From the NCBI GenBank assembly GCA_945641355.1, contig CALZEQ010000030.1:1-39394 (forward strand): DNA of 39,394 bases. Direction: 5' to 3'. A program made the position numbers and the translations under genes. This DNA comes from an uncultured Mediterranea sp. (GTDB lineage Bacteria; Bacteroidota; Bacteroidia; Bacteroidales; Bacteroidaceae). Of this stretch, positions 7,773 to 15,643 are shown piece after piece (position 1 is the stretch's first letter; every line of letters starts with the position of its first letter). The notes beneath the pieces were generated by a model that was not told the DNA's origin, ran no database searches, and saw nothing but the letters and a program-made list of their open reading frames with translations.

Positions 7773-8657
7773 TTACTTGATGTGGTCGAATCCCTTGCCA
7801 TAGACACCGATGACGGCACTCTGTGAGACGAACGCATCGGGGTCGATATCTTTGATGAGACGGAAGATGATGGTAGATTCGCGCTTCTTGGCCAGTACGA
7901 ACAGCATACTGACCTCATGCCCTGTGTAGAAGCCGGATGCGTGGATGACAGTGACTCCACGGTGCGGGTGCTCGTTGATGAGCCGCCCTATCTCCTCGAA
8001 CTTCTCACTGATGATGAAGAACTGTACCGACTGGCGGGCACTGTTGACCACCTGATCTACCACAAAACTGCAAATATAGAGGGTGGCATATCCGTACACC
8101 ACCTTTTCCCAATCCTGCAGCACAAAATAGCTGGAGGAGATGATGACGAGGTCACACATCAGTATGACCCGTCCGAAGGTGATGTCGCGATACTTGTTGA
8201 TAATGGCTGCAATGATATCCGTTCCACCCGTACTCCCGTTGTTGGAGAAAGCAAGACCCACTCCACCTCCACAAAACGAGGCTCCAATGACACAGGCCAT
8301 AAAGGGCTGGTCCTGCAACAGATGGAGACCTGCCGTGAGCCGCTGAATCAACGAAGTGAGGAAGGTGAGCATGAAGACGGCATAGATGGTCTTGATGCTG
8401 AACTTCCAACCCAGAATGTAGATGGCCAACAGCAACAGGAAGAAGTTGATGCCAAAATAGGTATACTGCACAGGCAACCCTGTGGCAAAATAGACGATGG
8501 AGGCGATACCCGGTACTCCGCCCGTGGTGATGTTGTTGGGCAGCAGGAACACAGTCCATCCCACTGCATAGAACACCATGCCCAAGGCAATCATCACGTA
8601 ATCACGCAGCTCACGCATCGGATTGAGACGTAGAGCCATAGATACTTTATTCTTCAT
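7773..8657 (-). CDS. YitT family membrane protein (DUF2179 C-terminal domain)
   Basis: This 294-residue protein has five or six hydrophobic segments in the first two thirds, including VMIALGMVFYAVGWTVFLLP and the glycine-rich stretch GASFCGGGVGLAFSNNGSTGGTDIIAA typical of the YitT family. A soluble C-terminal domain of about 80 residues (VQFFIISEKFEEIGRLI to the end) fits DUF2179. It sits in the inner membrane. Its transported substrate, if any, is not established for the family. The start ATG at 8655-8657 has a -7 box about 22 nt upstream. The gene is monocistronic and convergent with the DUF3256 gene. Confidence 0.88.
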   Translation of the reverse strand: MKNKVSMALRLNPMRELRDYVMIALGMVFYAVGWTVFLLPNNITTGGVPGIASIVYFATGLPVQYTYFGINFFLLLLAIYILGWKFSIKTIYAVFMLTFLTSLIQRLTAGLHLLQDQPFMACVIGASFCGGGVGLAFSNNGSTGGTDIIAAIINKYRDITFGRVILMCDLVIISSSYFVLQDWEKVVYGYATLYICSFVVDQVVNSARQSVQFFIISEKFEEIGRLINEHPHRGVTVIHASGFYTGHEVSMLFVLAKKRESTIIFRLIKDIDPDAFVSQSAVIGVYGKGFDHIK

Positions 8658-8679
8658 TGCTTATTTGTATTTTGGAGCG

Positions 8680-8687
8680 CAAATATA
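8680..8687 (-). promoter_or_regulatory. -7 box for the YitT gene
   Basis: TATATTTG on the minus strand fits TAnnTTTG. Transcription would start near 8673, giving a 16-nt leader. Confidence 0.55.
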
Positions 8688-8745
8688 CGCAAAAACAGAT
8701 TCCGAAGAAGGAAAAAGATTCATTTTTATGCACTTTTTGCGCACT

Positions 8746-9474
8746 TTATTCGTCATCTGGTTCCAGATTGTCTACATCGAGGATGCGTAACTCCAGCGCA
8801 CGTACTACCAGCCGGGTTGCATTGACTCCGCTTCGCTCGGCTGGTGCAAAAAGGCGACCCACGAGGTCGTTCTGTCGCTTCTCAAGCGACTTCACGCCAA
8901 AGGGCATTCCCTTGAGATTGGCAATCATATCCTTGGTATACCCCAAGGCCAGATGGCGCAGAAAGCGTTCATCATACTCGTCGATGTCGTAGCTGATGAT
9001 GGCCTCCTGACGCTTGGCATCGTTGAGCACCGCACGACGGAAACGGGCTACTATCTTCTCCAGAATGGGATAGTTGAACACCAACCTCTTACCATCCATC
9101 ACAGCTTGCACGTCGGTTTGGGTGAGCAGTTCACCGGTCTTCAGGATGATACCGTCGGCACCTGCATCCAGCACGTCCACCCACAACTTTTCGTTGAGTA
9201 TTTCGCCGGTGAATATCAGCACATGTACATCGGGATATTCTTTAGAGAGGCGGCGGCATATCTCCACTCCGATGGTGGTGGATCCTCCCAATCCCAGGTC
9301 GAGCAATACCATGTCTGGGCGGCCAGACTCTATCAGGGGCCAGAACTCCTGTTCGGTCATGGCGGTGCCTATTACCTCCGCATCGGGTATCTCGTGTCGG
9401 AATATCTCTTCCGTGCCTTTCAGTTCCAACTTCACATCTTCTACGATGATGACTTTAAATTTTTTTTCTTCCAT
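8746..9474 (-). CDS. Response regulator with C-terminal DNA-binding domain
   Basis: This 242-residue protein has a full receiver domain at residues about 1-125: an acidic pair in VIIVEDVK, the phospho-acceptor Asp in MVLLDLGLGG, Thr in VLIFTGE and Lys in IILKTG. The C-terminal segment (DERFLRHLALGYTKDMIANL onward) looks like a LuxR-type helix-turn-helix, with LEKRQNDLVGRLF as the likely recognition region. The start is set at ATG 9472-9474 (MEEKKFKV); the longer reading from 9567 adds a low-complexity leader that overlaps the promoter. It lies 143 nt downstream of the large two-module kinase on the same strand and is its likely partner. Confidence 0.88.
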   Translation of the reverse strand: MEEKKFKVIIVEDVKLELKGTEEIFRHEIPDAEVIGTAMTEQEFWPLIESGRPDMVLLDLGLGGSTTIGVEICRRLSKEYPDVHVLIFTGEILNEKLWVDVLDAGADGIILKTGELLTQTDVQAVMDGKRLVFNYPILEKIVARFRRAVLNDAKRQEAIISYDIDEYDERFLRHLALGYTKDMIANLKGMPFGVKSLEKRQNDLVGRLFAPAERSGVNATRLVVRALELRILDVDNLEPDDE

Positions 9475-9505
9475 GTAGAGCAAATAAATATGTAAAAAGT
9501 AAATG

Positions 9506-9513
9506 CAAATATA
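9506..9513 (-). promoter_or_regulatory. -7 box for the response regulator gene
   Basis: TATATTTG on the minus strand. Start of transcription near 9499, a leader of about 25 nt. This suggests the regulator can be made independently of the kinase transcript. Confidence 0.5.
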
Positions 9514-9617
9514 AAATATAAATTTGTGTTGTTCAATGAAAACGTAAACTGTCGTTGTCAGCCGCACATCACTTGCAGACGGACAACATCACTCTGCCTC
9601 TACTTGCAGCTAAAGCC

Positions 9618-12600
9618 CTAACCTGCAGGCAAGGTAAAGTACACAGTAAATCCGCCCCCTTCTCCCTCCTCAGCATTGATGCGGCATCCTCTGCGCCCTG
9701 CAAATTCGTCGTGGTCGCGGATAATCTGCTTGCACACCAGATACTCCGCTCCCGCCAAAGCATCTTCCCCGTCAGTCGTCATCCGTTCGCGGTCGGGATA
9801 GAAGAGCCTGTTCAGCTCCTCCTGGCTTTTGGAACGCCTTCTGTCTGTGAAGCGGAAACGCACAAAGCCGTTGTCAGCCACTGCATCCAGCAGCAGTGTT
9901 CCCTCCTGCTCCACAGCCAGAGCCTCATCCAGCAGGTTCTCCAACAAAAATTGCAGCAGATTAAGGTCGCCAATGACGCGGGCATCAACGGGATGCACCT
10001 GCAAGCAGGGCACCTTCATCTTCCCCCGACCGGCCTTCTGCAGGTACTTGCAGGCATAGTCGGTGAGATGCGTCACGGCCACGGTGGTACGACGAAAGGT
10101 CACTTCCTCCAACTGGCGGGCGGCACACGAACTCAGAATGGTGAAGACCCCCTTGTAATACTCTATCAGTTCACCGATGGCTCCCACCGTCTCGCGCTCC
10201 TCCAGCTCCGTCAGACGACCCGCACGTACCCTGCCTATCAACTGTTTGATACGATTGGGATAATAGACGGTTTCGTGCTTGATGGTAGAGAGGCAGTTGT
10301 CCAGCACCATGTTCTGCACATGCAACTGGCTCTCTTCCCATGAAGCACGTCGTGCCTCGTCCTGCGCCGTCTCAATGTCGCGATACTTGGTAGCCAACTT
10401 CACCACGGCATTGTACACCACAATAGCCATATAGTTGGCTATCAGTTCCAGCAGCAGGCGGTCACCTTCTTGCTGACGCGGATAGCGGCTCTCTATGCAG
10501 AGGATGCCTACACAACGCGAGTCACCTCCGGCCTCTACCACCAGAGGATGAAGCAAGCGCTCACCCTCCGTAAGCTGTGTATGCTCTTCGTAACAACAGC
10601 CCCCCCGCTCGCTCCACCACCTCTGTTCGTCGTCAGATGTCAGCGGTGGATAGAAACTGAACTCCAGCCGATGGTCAGCATCGTTGCTGACGGCTATGCC
10701 CAGCCGTTCAATGCTCCACAACTCGTCCACGGCACCGAAAACTTCACTGACAATGCGTCGGGGAATACCCCTCCAGGTAGCCTCTTCGAGCAGCAAGGCA
10801 TCGGTATGGTCACTAACCTCGGGCCACGAAGCGGCTGACACCTGCCGGTTGATTTCCAGCACCTGCTCCAGATTCCAACGGTAAACCAACCGTTTGCGGA
10901 AGTAAAGCAGGTAGAAGCCCATGACCAATGCCACCAGCAGAAACAAAGCCAGCAGAATGCCCACCATTTTGTTGTTGGTAGAACGTTCCAATCGGAAACA
11001 GTACTCTTCGAGCGACTGATCCTCGCCCAACAGTTTATAGAGTGTGGTATAAGCATCGTTGTTATAGGCGTAAGCTTCCCATTGCTTCAACGCAAGGAAG
11101 GCTACCGCCGCCTCATTGCGGATGTCCAAGATGACATGAAAATCGGAGTTGAAAGGTTCGTCCCACCACTCCAGTTCGGCCGGCCTACCCTCTTCTTCAT
11201 TCCACAGCGACATGTAACGGCGAGGGGAGAGGGAGAAGCGTGCGTAGTGTTCGTTCAGATAAGCGATGGCCGAGTCGGCATAGAGAATGGTAGCCTCGTA
11301 GTCGCCCTCCACATTGGCATAATAGGCCGCATTGGCATAGTCGGACGCGATGTCCAACCACTGTTCGAAGTCAGCTGAAAGCAACGTATCGGCTGCAGCC
11401 TCCCCACGGAGCGGAGCTGCCTCCCCCCCTGAACCGCACGACGAGATGAACACCGTCAACAGCAGGAGCAATCCCGTCATCACCTTCCGCATCCCCTGCG
11501 GCAGACGGAAGAAGAAGCGGCTACCCTCACCCAAACGGCTCTCCACACTGAAAAGGCAGACCTGAAACAAGGAATTGCTCTTCCTATATTTTTCGATGAT
11601 ACCCTTGCAGTTCATCAGGCCGAATCCGCTTCCCTTGTTGCCCAGCAGCTCTTCAGAATCGGCAGCATCCTTCAGCCCGATGCGCTGCGAGTCGTACACC
11701 TTCTCGCCCAGTAGACAGGCAATGTCCTCGGGCGAGAGACCGCGTCCGTTGTCCTCCACCGACACTTCCACATACTGTTCCGTAGAGCGGGCATAGATAC
11801 GTACCGTCCCTCCCTGAGGGGTGTACTTGCGGGCATTCTCCGCCAAAGTATTAATCATAAAGAGGGTCAGTGCCCTATCTGCCTTCACACAGGCATCGGT
11901 CGGTTCCACCTCCAAACACTGCTGCTTCATCTCAAAAGCACGACTTCCCTTGCGTATCAAGTCGAACAGTTCGTTCAGCGCGAAAGTCTCCACATGCAGG
12001 CTCAGTGTGCCTTGCTTCATCTTAATCCAGCGGGCTAATATGTCGTTGTAGTCGTTGATGGTAGACACCAGTTCGTCAATGTACTGATACTTCTCTTGCT
12101 TGATGACCGCATTGTTCAAATACCCTTTGGCGGTCAGCTTCCGCACCTCGTTCAGTATGCGGTCTATGTAGGGAGTGATACCGTTGACAATGGCCAGACA
12201 AGCTTTCTTCAGCAGGTTCTGCCGCTTGTTGCCGGCAATGTGCTGCTCGTACACATAGCGCAGCTTCTCCAGACGGCGACGCTCATCGGCCAGCGAGACA
12301 GAGGTCATTCCATTCTCCAACGCCCATTGCAGGTAGGGGGATATCACCTGCTCCATAGCCCGTTCCTCCTTGTTGGCACCGTGAGGAAAGTACAGGCGAC
12401 CCTTCTCGTCCAACAACACCCTGCCCACTCCGAAGAGTTGCTCCAACCCATTGGCCACCGCCTGACGGATGGCTTCGATGATATCCTCTTCCGACTGCGC
12501 CTCCGAGGGTATGGAGGATGTTATCTGCTGGCAGACATCCAGAAGCAACTTCAACCGACGCAAGTGCTGGCGATGCCTCAACTTGGAGCGGCGGTTGAAG

Positions 12601-13958
12601 AAGCCGAACAAACCCACCACCAACACAATGCCCAGCAACACCAGAGCAAGCAGCCAGTTGAGTTGTCTCGACTCCAGTTCCAAGGCCTGATAGCGGCTCT
12701 CCAGTTCCTTGTCCTGACGGGTATCATCCAAGATATCCAGGTAGATATTACGGTTGTAATCCGATGGTTCCTTCATTCCCAAACCGGCATACGATACGCT
12801 CAACTGCTCGCGTATACGCGAAATCCATTCGGGTACCGTCATCAGTTTCTGTTCCATCCATCGTCGTTCCGTCGACAACGTATCGGAACGTCCGAACGGC
12901 TTCAGTCTGTCCAGCGTATCAAGGCACTGGTAGTAGCGGCTATGATGCGTGTTCACACAAGCCAACGCCTGCTGCAACGTGTCCAAGGCCTCGGCATAGC
13001 GACCGTGCATGTTCAAGTATTTCCCGATGGTCACGTAAGTACCTGCTATCTGATACAGGTCGTCGTAGGCACGGAACTTCTGCAATGCAAGCTGTCCTAA
13101 GCGCAAGGGAAGCAGAGAATCGACCGGATAACCTAACTGGGCCATCAGGTGTGGACGGCCATCTGCCAAATACTGGTAGGCAGCCGGCATCGTCATCAAG
13201 TTGGCCAACCCCTGCACGCTGTTCCCCTCGAAATAGAGCAATCCCTTCCGCCGTGCCAGACGCCACGTATCATACAGTTCGTCAAACCGGCTCAACAGGC
13301 GGTCGTCGGTATGCCCCCCCTCCATCAGATCTGCCGAACCACGCACGTAATGGGCATAGAGCCATTGGGCGGTATCGGCTTGCCAGGCTGCATCGGAGAG
13401 CGAATGCATACAAGCTACCGCCTCCGGTTGCTGTTGCAGGTAGTAATAGTAGATGGCCGACACGATATAGAACTCCGAACGTGCATATTCCAAGCGTTGC
13501 CGCTCATGCCTGTCCACAAAAAGTCCGTCATCCTCGCCGATGCGCTTCATGCGGCGCAGGGCACTGTTGCGATAGTCGTAGAATTCCTTGTTCATAGCAG
13601 TCCGCTGACACACCTTCATCAGTCCGATATCGGCCACCAGCAGTTCCAGTTCATTTTTGGTGAGGCGATAAACCGCCTTATGCCACTTCACCGCCCGTTC
13701 GAAGTCCATACGCATGAAGGCACAGAAACCCAGATGGTTGCAGGCCTCTGCCTTGCCCGACTTATACAGATGTACCGAACGGTAGGCCTGCTCGGCCGCT
13801 TGTCTGGAAGCCTCCAGTTCCTTATAGCGCAGGGCATAGGCTACTTGATTCAACGAATCAATGAGGCGCACCTCCCTGTCGGGAGCTGTCCCCATGCACG
13901 AAGCCAGCAGCAACAGACCCGTAACACATCCCAAGTATAGCAGAGCAAACCGTTTCAT
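9618..13958 (-). CDS. Two-module membrane sensor histidine kinase (DUF5112/DUF5113-like)
   Basis: A single 1446-residue frame. Module 1: lipoprotein signal (lipobox LLAS-C21), a periplasmic all-helical TPR-like region to about 430, a membrane helix at about 434-454, a dimerisation-like region (575-650) and a HATPase with N-box NTLAENARKYT (703-713), DNGRG (736-740) and KGSGFGLMNCKGI (775-787). Module 2: a hydrophobic segment with a second lipobox (823-841), a periplasmic region to about 995, a membrane helix (998-1020), a GAF-like stretch, an H-box IKHETVYYP with H1228, and a HATPase whose G boxes are degenerate (FTDRRRS, GAEYLVCKQI). Module 1 has Asn592 where module 2 has H1228. A response regulator gene follows. 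The DUF names are from memory; function as one kinase is inferred. Confidence 0.8.
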   Translation of the reverse strand: MKRFALLYLGCVTGLLLLASCMGTAPDREVRLIDSLNQVAYALRYKELEASRQAAEQAYRSVHLYKSGKAEACNHLGFCAFMRMDFERAVKWHKAVYRLTKNELELLVADIGLMKVCQRTAMNKEFYDYRNSALRRMKRIGEDDGLFVDRHERQRLEYARSEFYIVSAIYYYYLQQQPEAVACMHSLSDAAWQADTAQWLYAHYVRGSADLMEGGHTDDRLLSRFDELYDTWRLARRKGLLYFEGNSVQGLANLMTMPAAYQYLADGRPHLMAQLGYPVDSLLPLRLGQLALQKFRAYDDLYQIAGTYVTIGKYLNMHGRYAEALDTLQQALACVNTHHSRYYQCLDTLDRLKPFGRSDTLSTERRWMEQKLMTVPEWISRIREQLSVSYAGLGMKEPSDYNRNIYLDILDDTRQDKELESRYQALELESRQLNWLLALVLLGIVLVVGLFGFFNRRSKLRHRQHLRRLKLLLDVCQQITSSIPSEAQSEEDIIEAIRQAVANGLEQLFGVGRVLLDEKGRLYFPHGANKEERAMEQVISPYLQWALENGMTSVSLADERRRLEKLRYVYEQHIAGNKRQNLLKKACLAIVNGITPYIDRILNEVRKLTAKGYLNNAVIKQEKYQYIDELVSTINDYNDILARWIKMKQGTLSLHVETFALNELFDLIRKGSRAFEMKQQCLEVEPTDACVKADRALTLFMINTLAENARKYTPQGGTVRIYARSTEQYVEVSVEDNGRGLSPEDIACLLGEKVYDSQRIGLKDAADSEELLGNKGSGFGLMNCKGIIEKYRKSNSLFQVCLFSVESRLGEGSRFFFRLPQGMRKVMTGLLLLLTVFISSCGSGGEAAPLRGEAAADTLLSADFEQWLDIASDYANAAYYANVEGDYEATILYADSAIAYLNEHYARFSLSPRRYMSLWNEEEGRPAELEWWDEPFNSDFHVILDIRNEAAVAFLALKQWEAYAYNNDAYTTLYKLLGEDQSLEEYCFRLERSTNNKMVGILLALFLLVALVMGFYLLYFRKRLVYRWNLEQVLEINRQVSAASWPEVSDHTDALLLEEATWRGIPRRIVSEVFGAVDELWSIERLGIAVSNDADHRLEFSFYPPLTSDDEQRWWSERGGCCYEEHTQLTEGERLLHPLVVEAGGDSRCVGILCIESRYPRQQEGDRLLLELIANYMAIVVYNAVVKLATKYRDIETAQDEARRASWEESQLHVQNMVLDNCLSTIKHETVYYPNRIKQLIGRVRAGRLTELEERETVGAIGELIEYYKGVFTILSSCAARQLEEVTFRRTTVAVTHLTDYACKYLQKAGRGKMKVPCLQVHPVDARVIGDLNLLQFLLENLLDEALAVEQEGTLLLDAVADNGFVRFRFTDRRRSKSQEELNRLFYPDRERMTTDGEDALAGAEYLVCKQIIRDHDEFAGRRGCRINAEEGEGGGFTVYFTLPAG

Positions 13959-13962
13959 AGAG

Positions 13963-13970
13963 CAAAGCTA
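13963..13970 (-). promoter_or_regulatory. -7-like box directly before the large kinase start
   Basis: TAGCTTTG on the minus strand ends 4 nt before the ATG (13956-13958). If it is used, the mRNA would begin at or very near the start codon and be essentially leaderless. It may also be a chance match. Confidence 0.35.
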
Positions 13971-14021
13971 CGAATAAATTCGGTAATGAGAAGCCGAAAA
14001 ATAATTTTTATGCAACAACTA

Positions 14022-14053
14022 TTGTTTTATGTAGACAGAAATTCATACCTTTG
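14022..14053 (+). promoter_or_regulatory. Promoter of prs
   Basis: TTG at 14022-14024 and TACCTTTG at 14046-14053 are spaced 21 bp apart, a good Bacteroides -33/-7 pair. Transcription would start near 14060, giving a leader of about 30 nt. Confidence 0.65.
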
Positions 14054-14089
14054 CCTTCAAATTAACAAAAAGGTAACATCTATTATACA

Positions 14090-15028
14090 ATGAGCGAAAA
14101 AGCACCTTTTATGGTATTCTCGGGAACAAATTCGAGATACCTGGCAGAGAAAATCTGCGCCAGCCTAAACTGCCCTTTGGGAAAGATGAACATCACCCAC
14201 TTCGCAGATGGAGAGTTTGCCGTTTCCTATGAAGAGTCTATACGCGGCTCGCACGTATTTCTGGTTCAATCCACCTTCCCCAACTCGGACAACCTGATGG
14301 AGTTGCTGCTGATGATTGATGCAGCCAAACGTGCATCGGCCAAAAGCATTGTTGCCGTCATCCCCTACTTCGGATGGGCACGGCAGGACCGCAAGGACAA
14401 GCCGCGCGTGTCTATAGGTGCCAAGTTGGTGGCCGACCTCCTGTCGGTTGCAGGCATCGACCGTCTGATTACCATGGACCTGCACGCCGACCAGATTCAA
14501 GGCTTCTTTGACATACCGGTAGACCACCTCTACGCCTCAGCCGTATTCCTGCCTTATATCGAATCGTTGCAACTGGAAGATTTGGTAATCGCTACACCCG
14601 ACGTGGGTGGTTCCAAGCGTGCCAGCACCTTCTCCAAATATCTGGGCGTGCCCTTGGTACTCTGCAACAAGACACGCGAGAAAGCCAATGTGGTGGCCAG
14701 TATGCAGATTATCGGTGATGTGAAAGACAAGAATGTAGTGCTGGTAGACGATATCGTAGATACGGCCGGAACCATTACCAAGGCTGCCAACATCATGATG
14801 GAAGCCGGAGCCAAGTCGGTACGTGCCATTGCCAGCCACTGTGTGATGTCCGATCCCGCCTCATTCCGTGTACAAGAGTCGGCACTGACTGAGATGGTAT
14901 TCACCGATAGCATCCCCTACTCCAAGAAGTGCGCAAAGGTGAAGCAGCTGAGCATTGCCGATATGTTTGCTGAAACCATCCGCAGGGTGATGAACAACGA
15001 GTCCATCAGCTCGCAATACATCATCTGA
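14090..15028 (+). CDS. prs: Ribose-phosphate pyrophosphokinase (PRPP synthetase)
   Basis: Prs transfers pyrophosphate from ATP to ribose-5-phosphate, giving PRPP for purine, pyrimidine, histidine, tryptophan and NAD synthesis in the cytoplasm. The 312 residues match the usual length. Diagnostic motifs are YFGWARQDRKDKPR (catalytic flexible-loop region), TMDLHADQIQGFFDIPVDHL (phosphate/Mg-binding helix) and VLVDDIVDTAGTI (PRPP-binding loop). It is transcribed alone: its own promoter lies upstream and a strong terminator lies at 15064-15103. It diverges from the large kinase gene. Confidence 0.97.
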   Translation: MSEKAPFMVFSGTNSRYLAEKICASLNCPLGKMNITHFADGEFAVSYEESIRGSHVFLVQSTFPNSDNLMELLLMIDAAKRASAKSIVAVIPYFGWARQDRKDKPRVSIGAKLVADLLSVAGIDRLITMDLHADQIQGFFDIPVDHLYASAVFLPYIESLQLEDLVIATPDVGGSKRASTFSKYLGVPLVLCNKTREKANVVASMQIIGDVKDKNVVLVDDIVDTAGTITKAANIMMEAGAKSVRAIASHCVMSDPASFRVQESALTEMVFTDSIPYSKKCAKVKQLSIADMFAETIRRVMNNESISSQYII

Positions 15029-15063
15029 TTGCAGCGGATAAGACAGACTTGATACCCTATGGT

Positions 15064-15103
15064 AGAGGGTTGTATCGCATAGGTACAACCCTCTTTCTCT
15101 TTT
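15064..15103 (+). terminator. Rho-independent terminator of prs
   Basis: AGAGGGTTGTA (15064-15074) pairs perfectly with TACAACCCTCT (15084-15094) around a 9-nt loop, followed by the T-rich tract TTCTCTTTT. Confidence 0.85.
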
Positions 15104-15121
15104 CACACCTCATTTCGGAAT

Positions 15122-15147
15122 AACTTTTTCATGCAAGCATGAAAGTT
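15122..15147. repeat. Intergenic hairpin between prs terminator and rnpB
   Basis: TTTCATGC (15127-15134) and GCATGAAA (15137-15144) form an 8-bp stem with an AA loop, extendable by AAC/GTT with a two-base bulge. No T-run follows on either strand. Function unknown. Confidence 0.45.
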
Positions 15148-15228
15148 CTTCGCTCAATTTCAATAAAAACCTCACGCTCGGAAAAGCAAATAAATTTCCT
15201 TTCCTCTCGCTTACTCGTTTTTTTGCAC

Positions 15229-15236
15229 TATCTTTG
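15229..15236 (+). promoter_or_regulatory. -7 box of rnpB
   Basis: TATCTTTG fits TAnnTTTG. Predicted transcription start near 15243 is within a few bases of the 5' end of the RNase P RNA helix P1. Confidence 0.6.
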
Positions 15237-15246
15237 TCCCCCGAAA

Positions 15247-15604
15247 ACAGCCGGCCGGTCTGCCGCTTGCGTCCCCAGTGACGTATGAGGAAAGTCCGGG
15301 CAACATAGGGTATCCTACTTCCTAACAGAAAGCTGTCCGCAAGGGTAGAGTAACGCAGAAGAAAATAACCGCCCCGACTTCGGCCGGAGCAAGGGTGAGA
15401 AGGTGGGGTAAGAGCCTACCAGCCTTGTGGCGACACAAGGGCTGTGCGTCTTAGGAGTTGTAAGGTCATGTAAACCGACGTTAAGAGAGCTGCCCGCTCC
15501 ATGTCGGAGGGTAGACCGCTACAGTTGATATGGTGACATACGACGTAGATAAATGGCAGACACCTTCGCAAGAAGGTACAGAACCCGGCTTACAGGCCGA
15601 CTGT
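15247..15604 (+). ncRNA. rnpB: RNase P RNA (class A)
   Basis: The catalytic RNA of RNase P trims the 5' leader from precursor tRNAs. The universal core GAGGAAAGTCCGGGC lies near 15288-15302 and its partner ACAGAACCCGGCTTA near 15579-15593; together they form the conserved P4 region. The ends are set by helix P1: ACAGCCGGCC (15247-15256) pairs with GGCCGACTGT (15595-15604) with one mismatch. The length of about 358 nt fits a bacterial type A RNA. A TAnnTTTG box lies just upstream. Protein-coding frames that overlap this region should be trimmed. Confidence 0.95.
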
Positions 15605-15643
15605 TTTCTTTATCTTATATGTGTACACACCACCTTTTTGAAC

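Noticed and set aside
9519..9526. Plus-strand TAAATTTG box as a promoter
   Set aside because: No plus-strand gene lies downstream for more than 4 kb; it probably arises by chance in an AT-rich gap.
12096..13940. Several plus-strand frames of 260-330 codons antisense to the large kinase
   Set aside because: They overlap each other and the kinase, and have no family resemblance or upstream signals.
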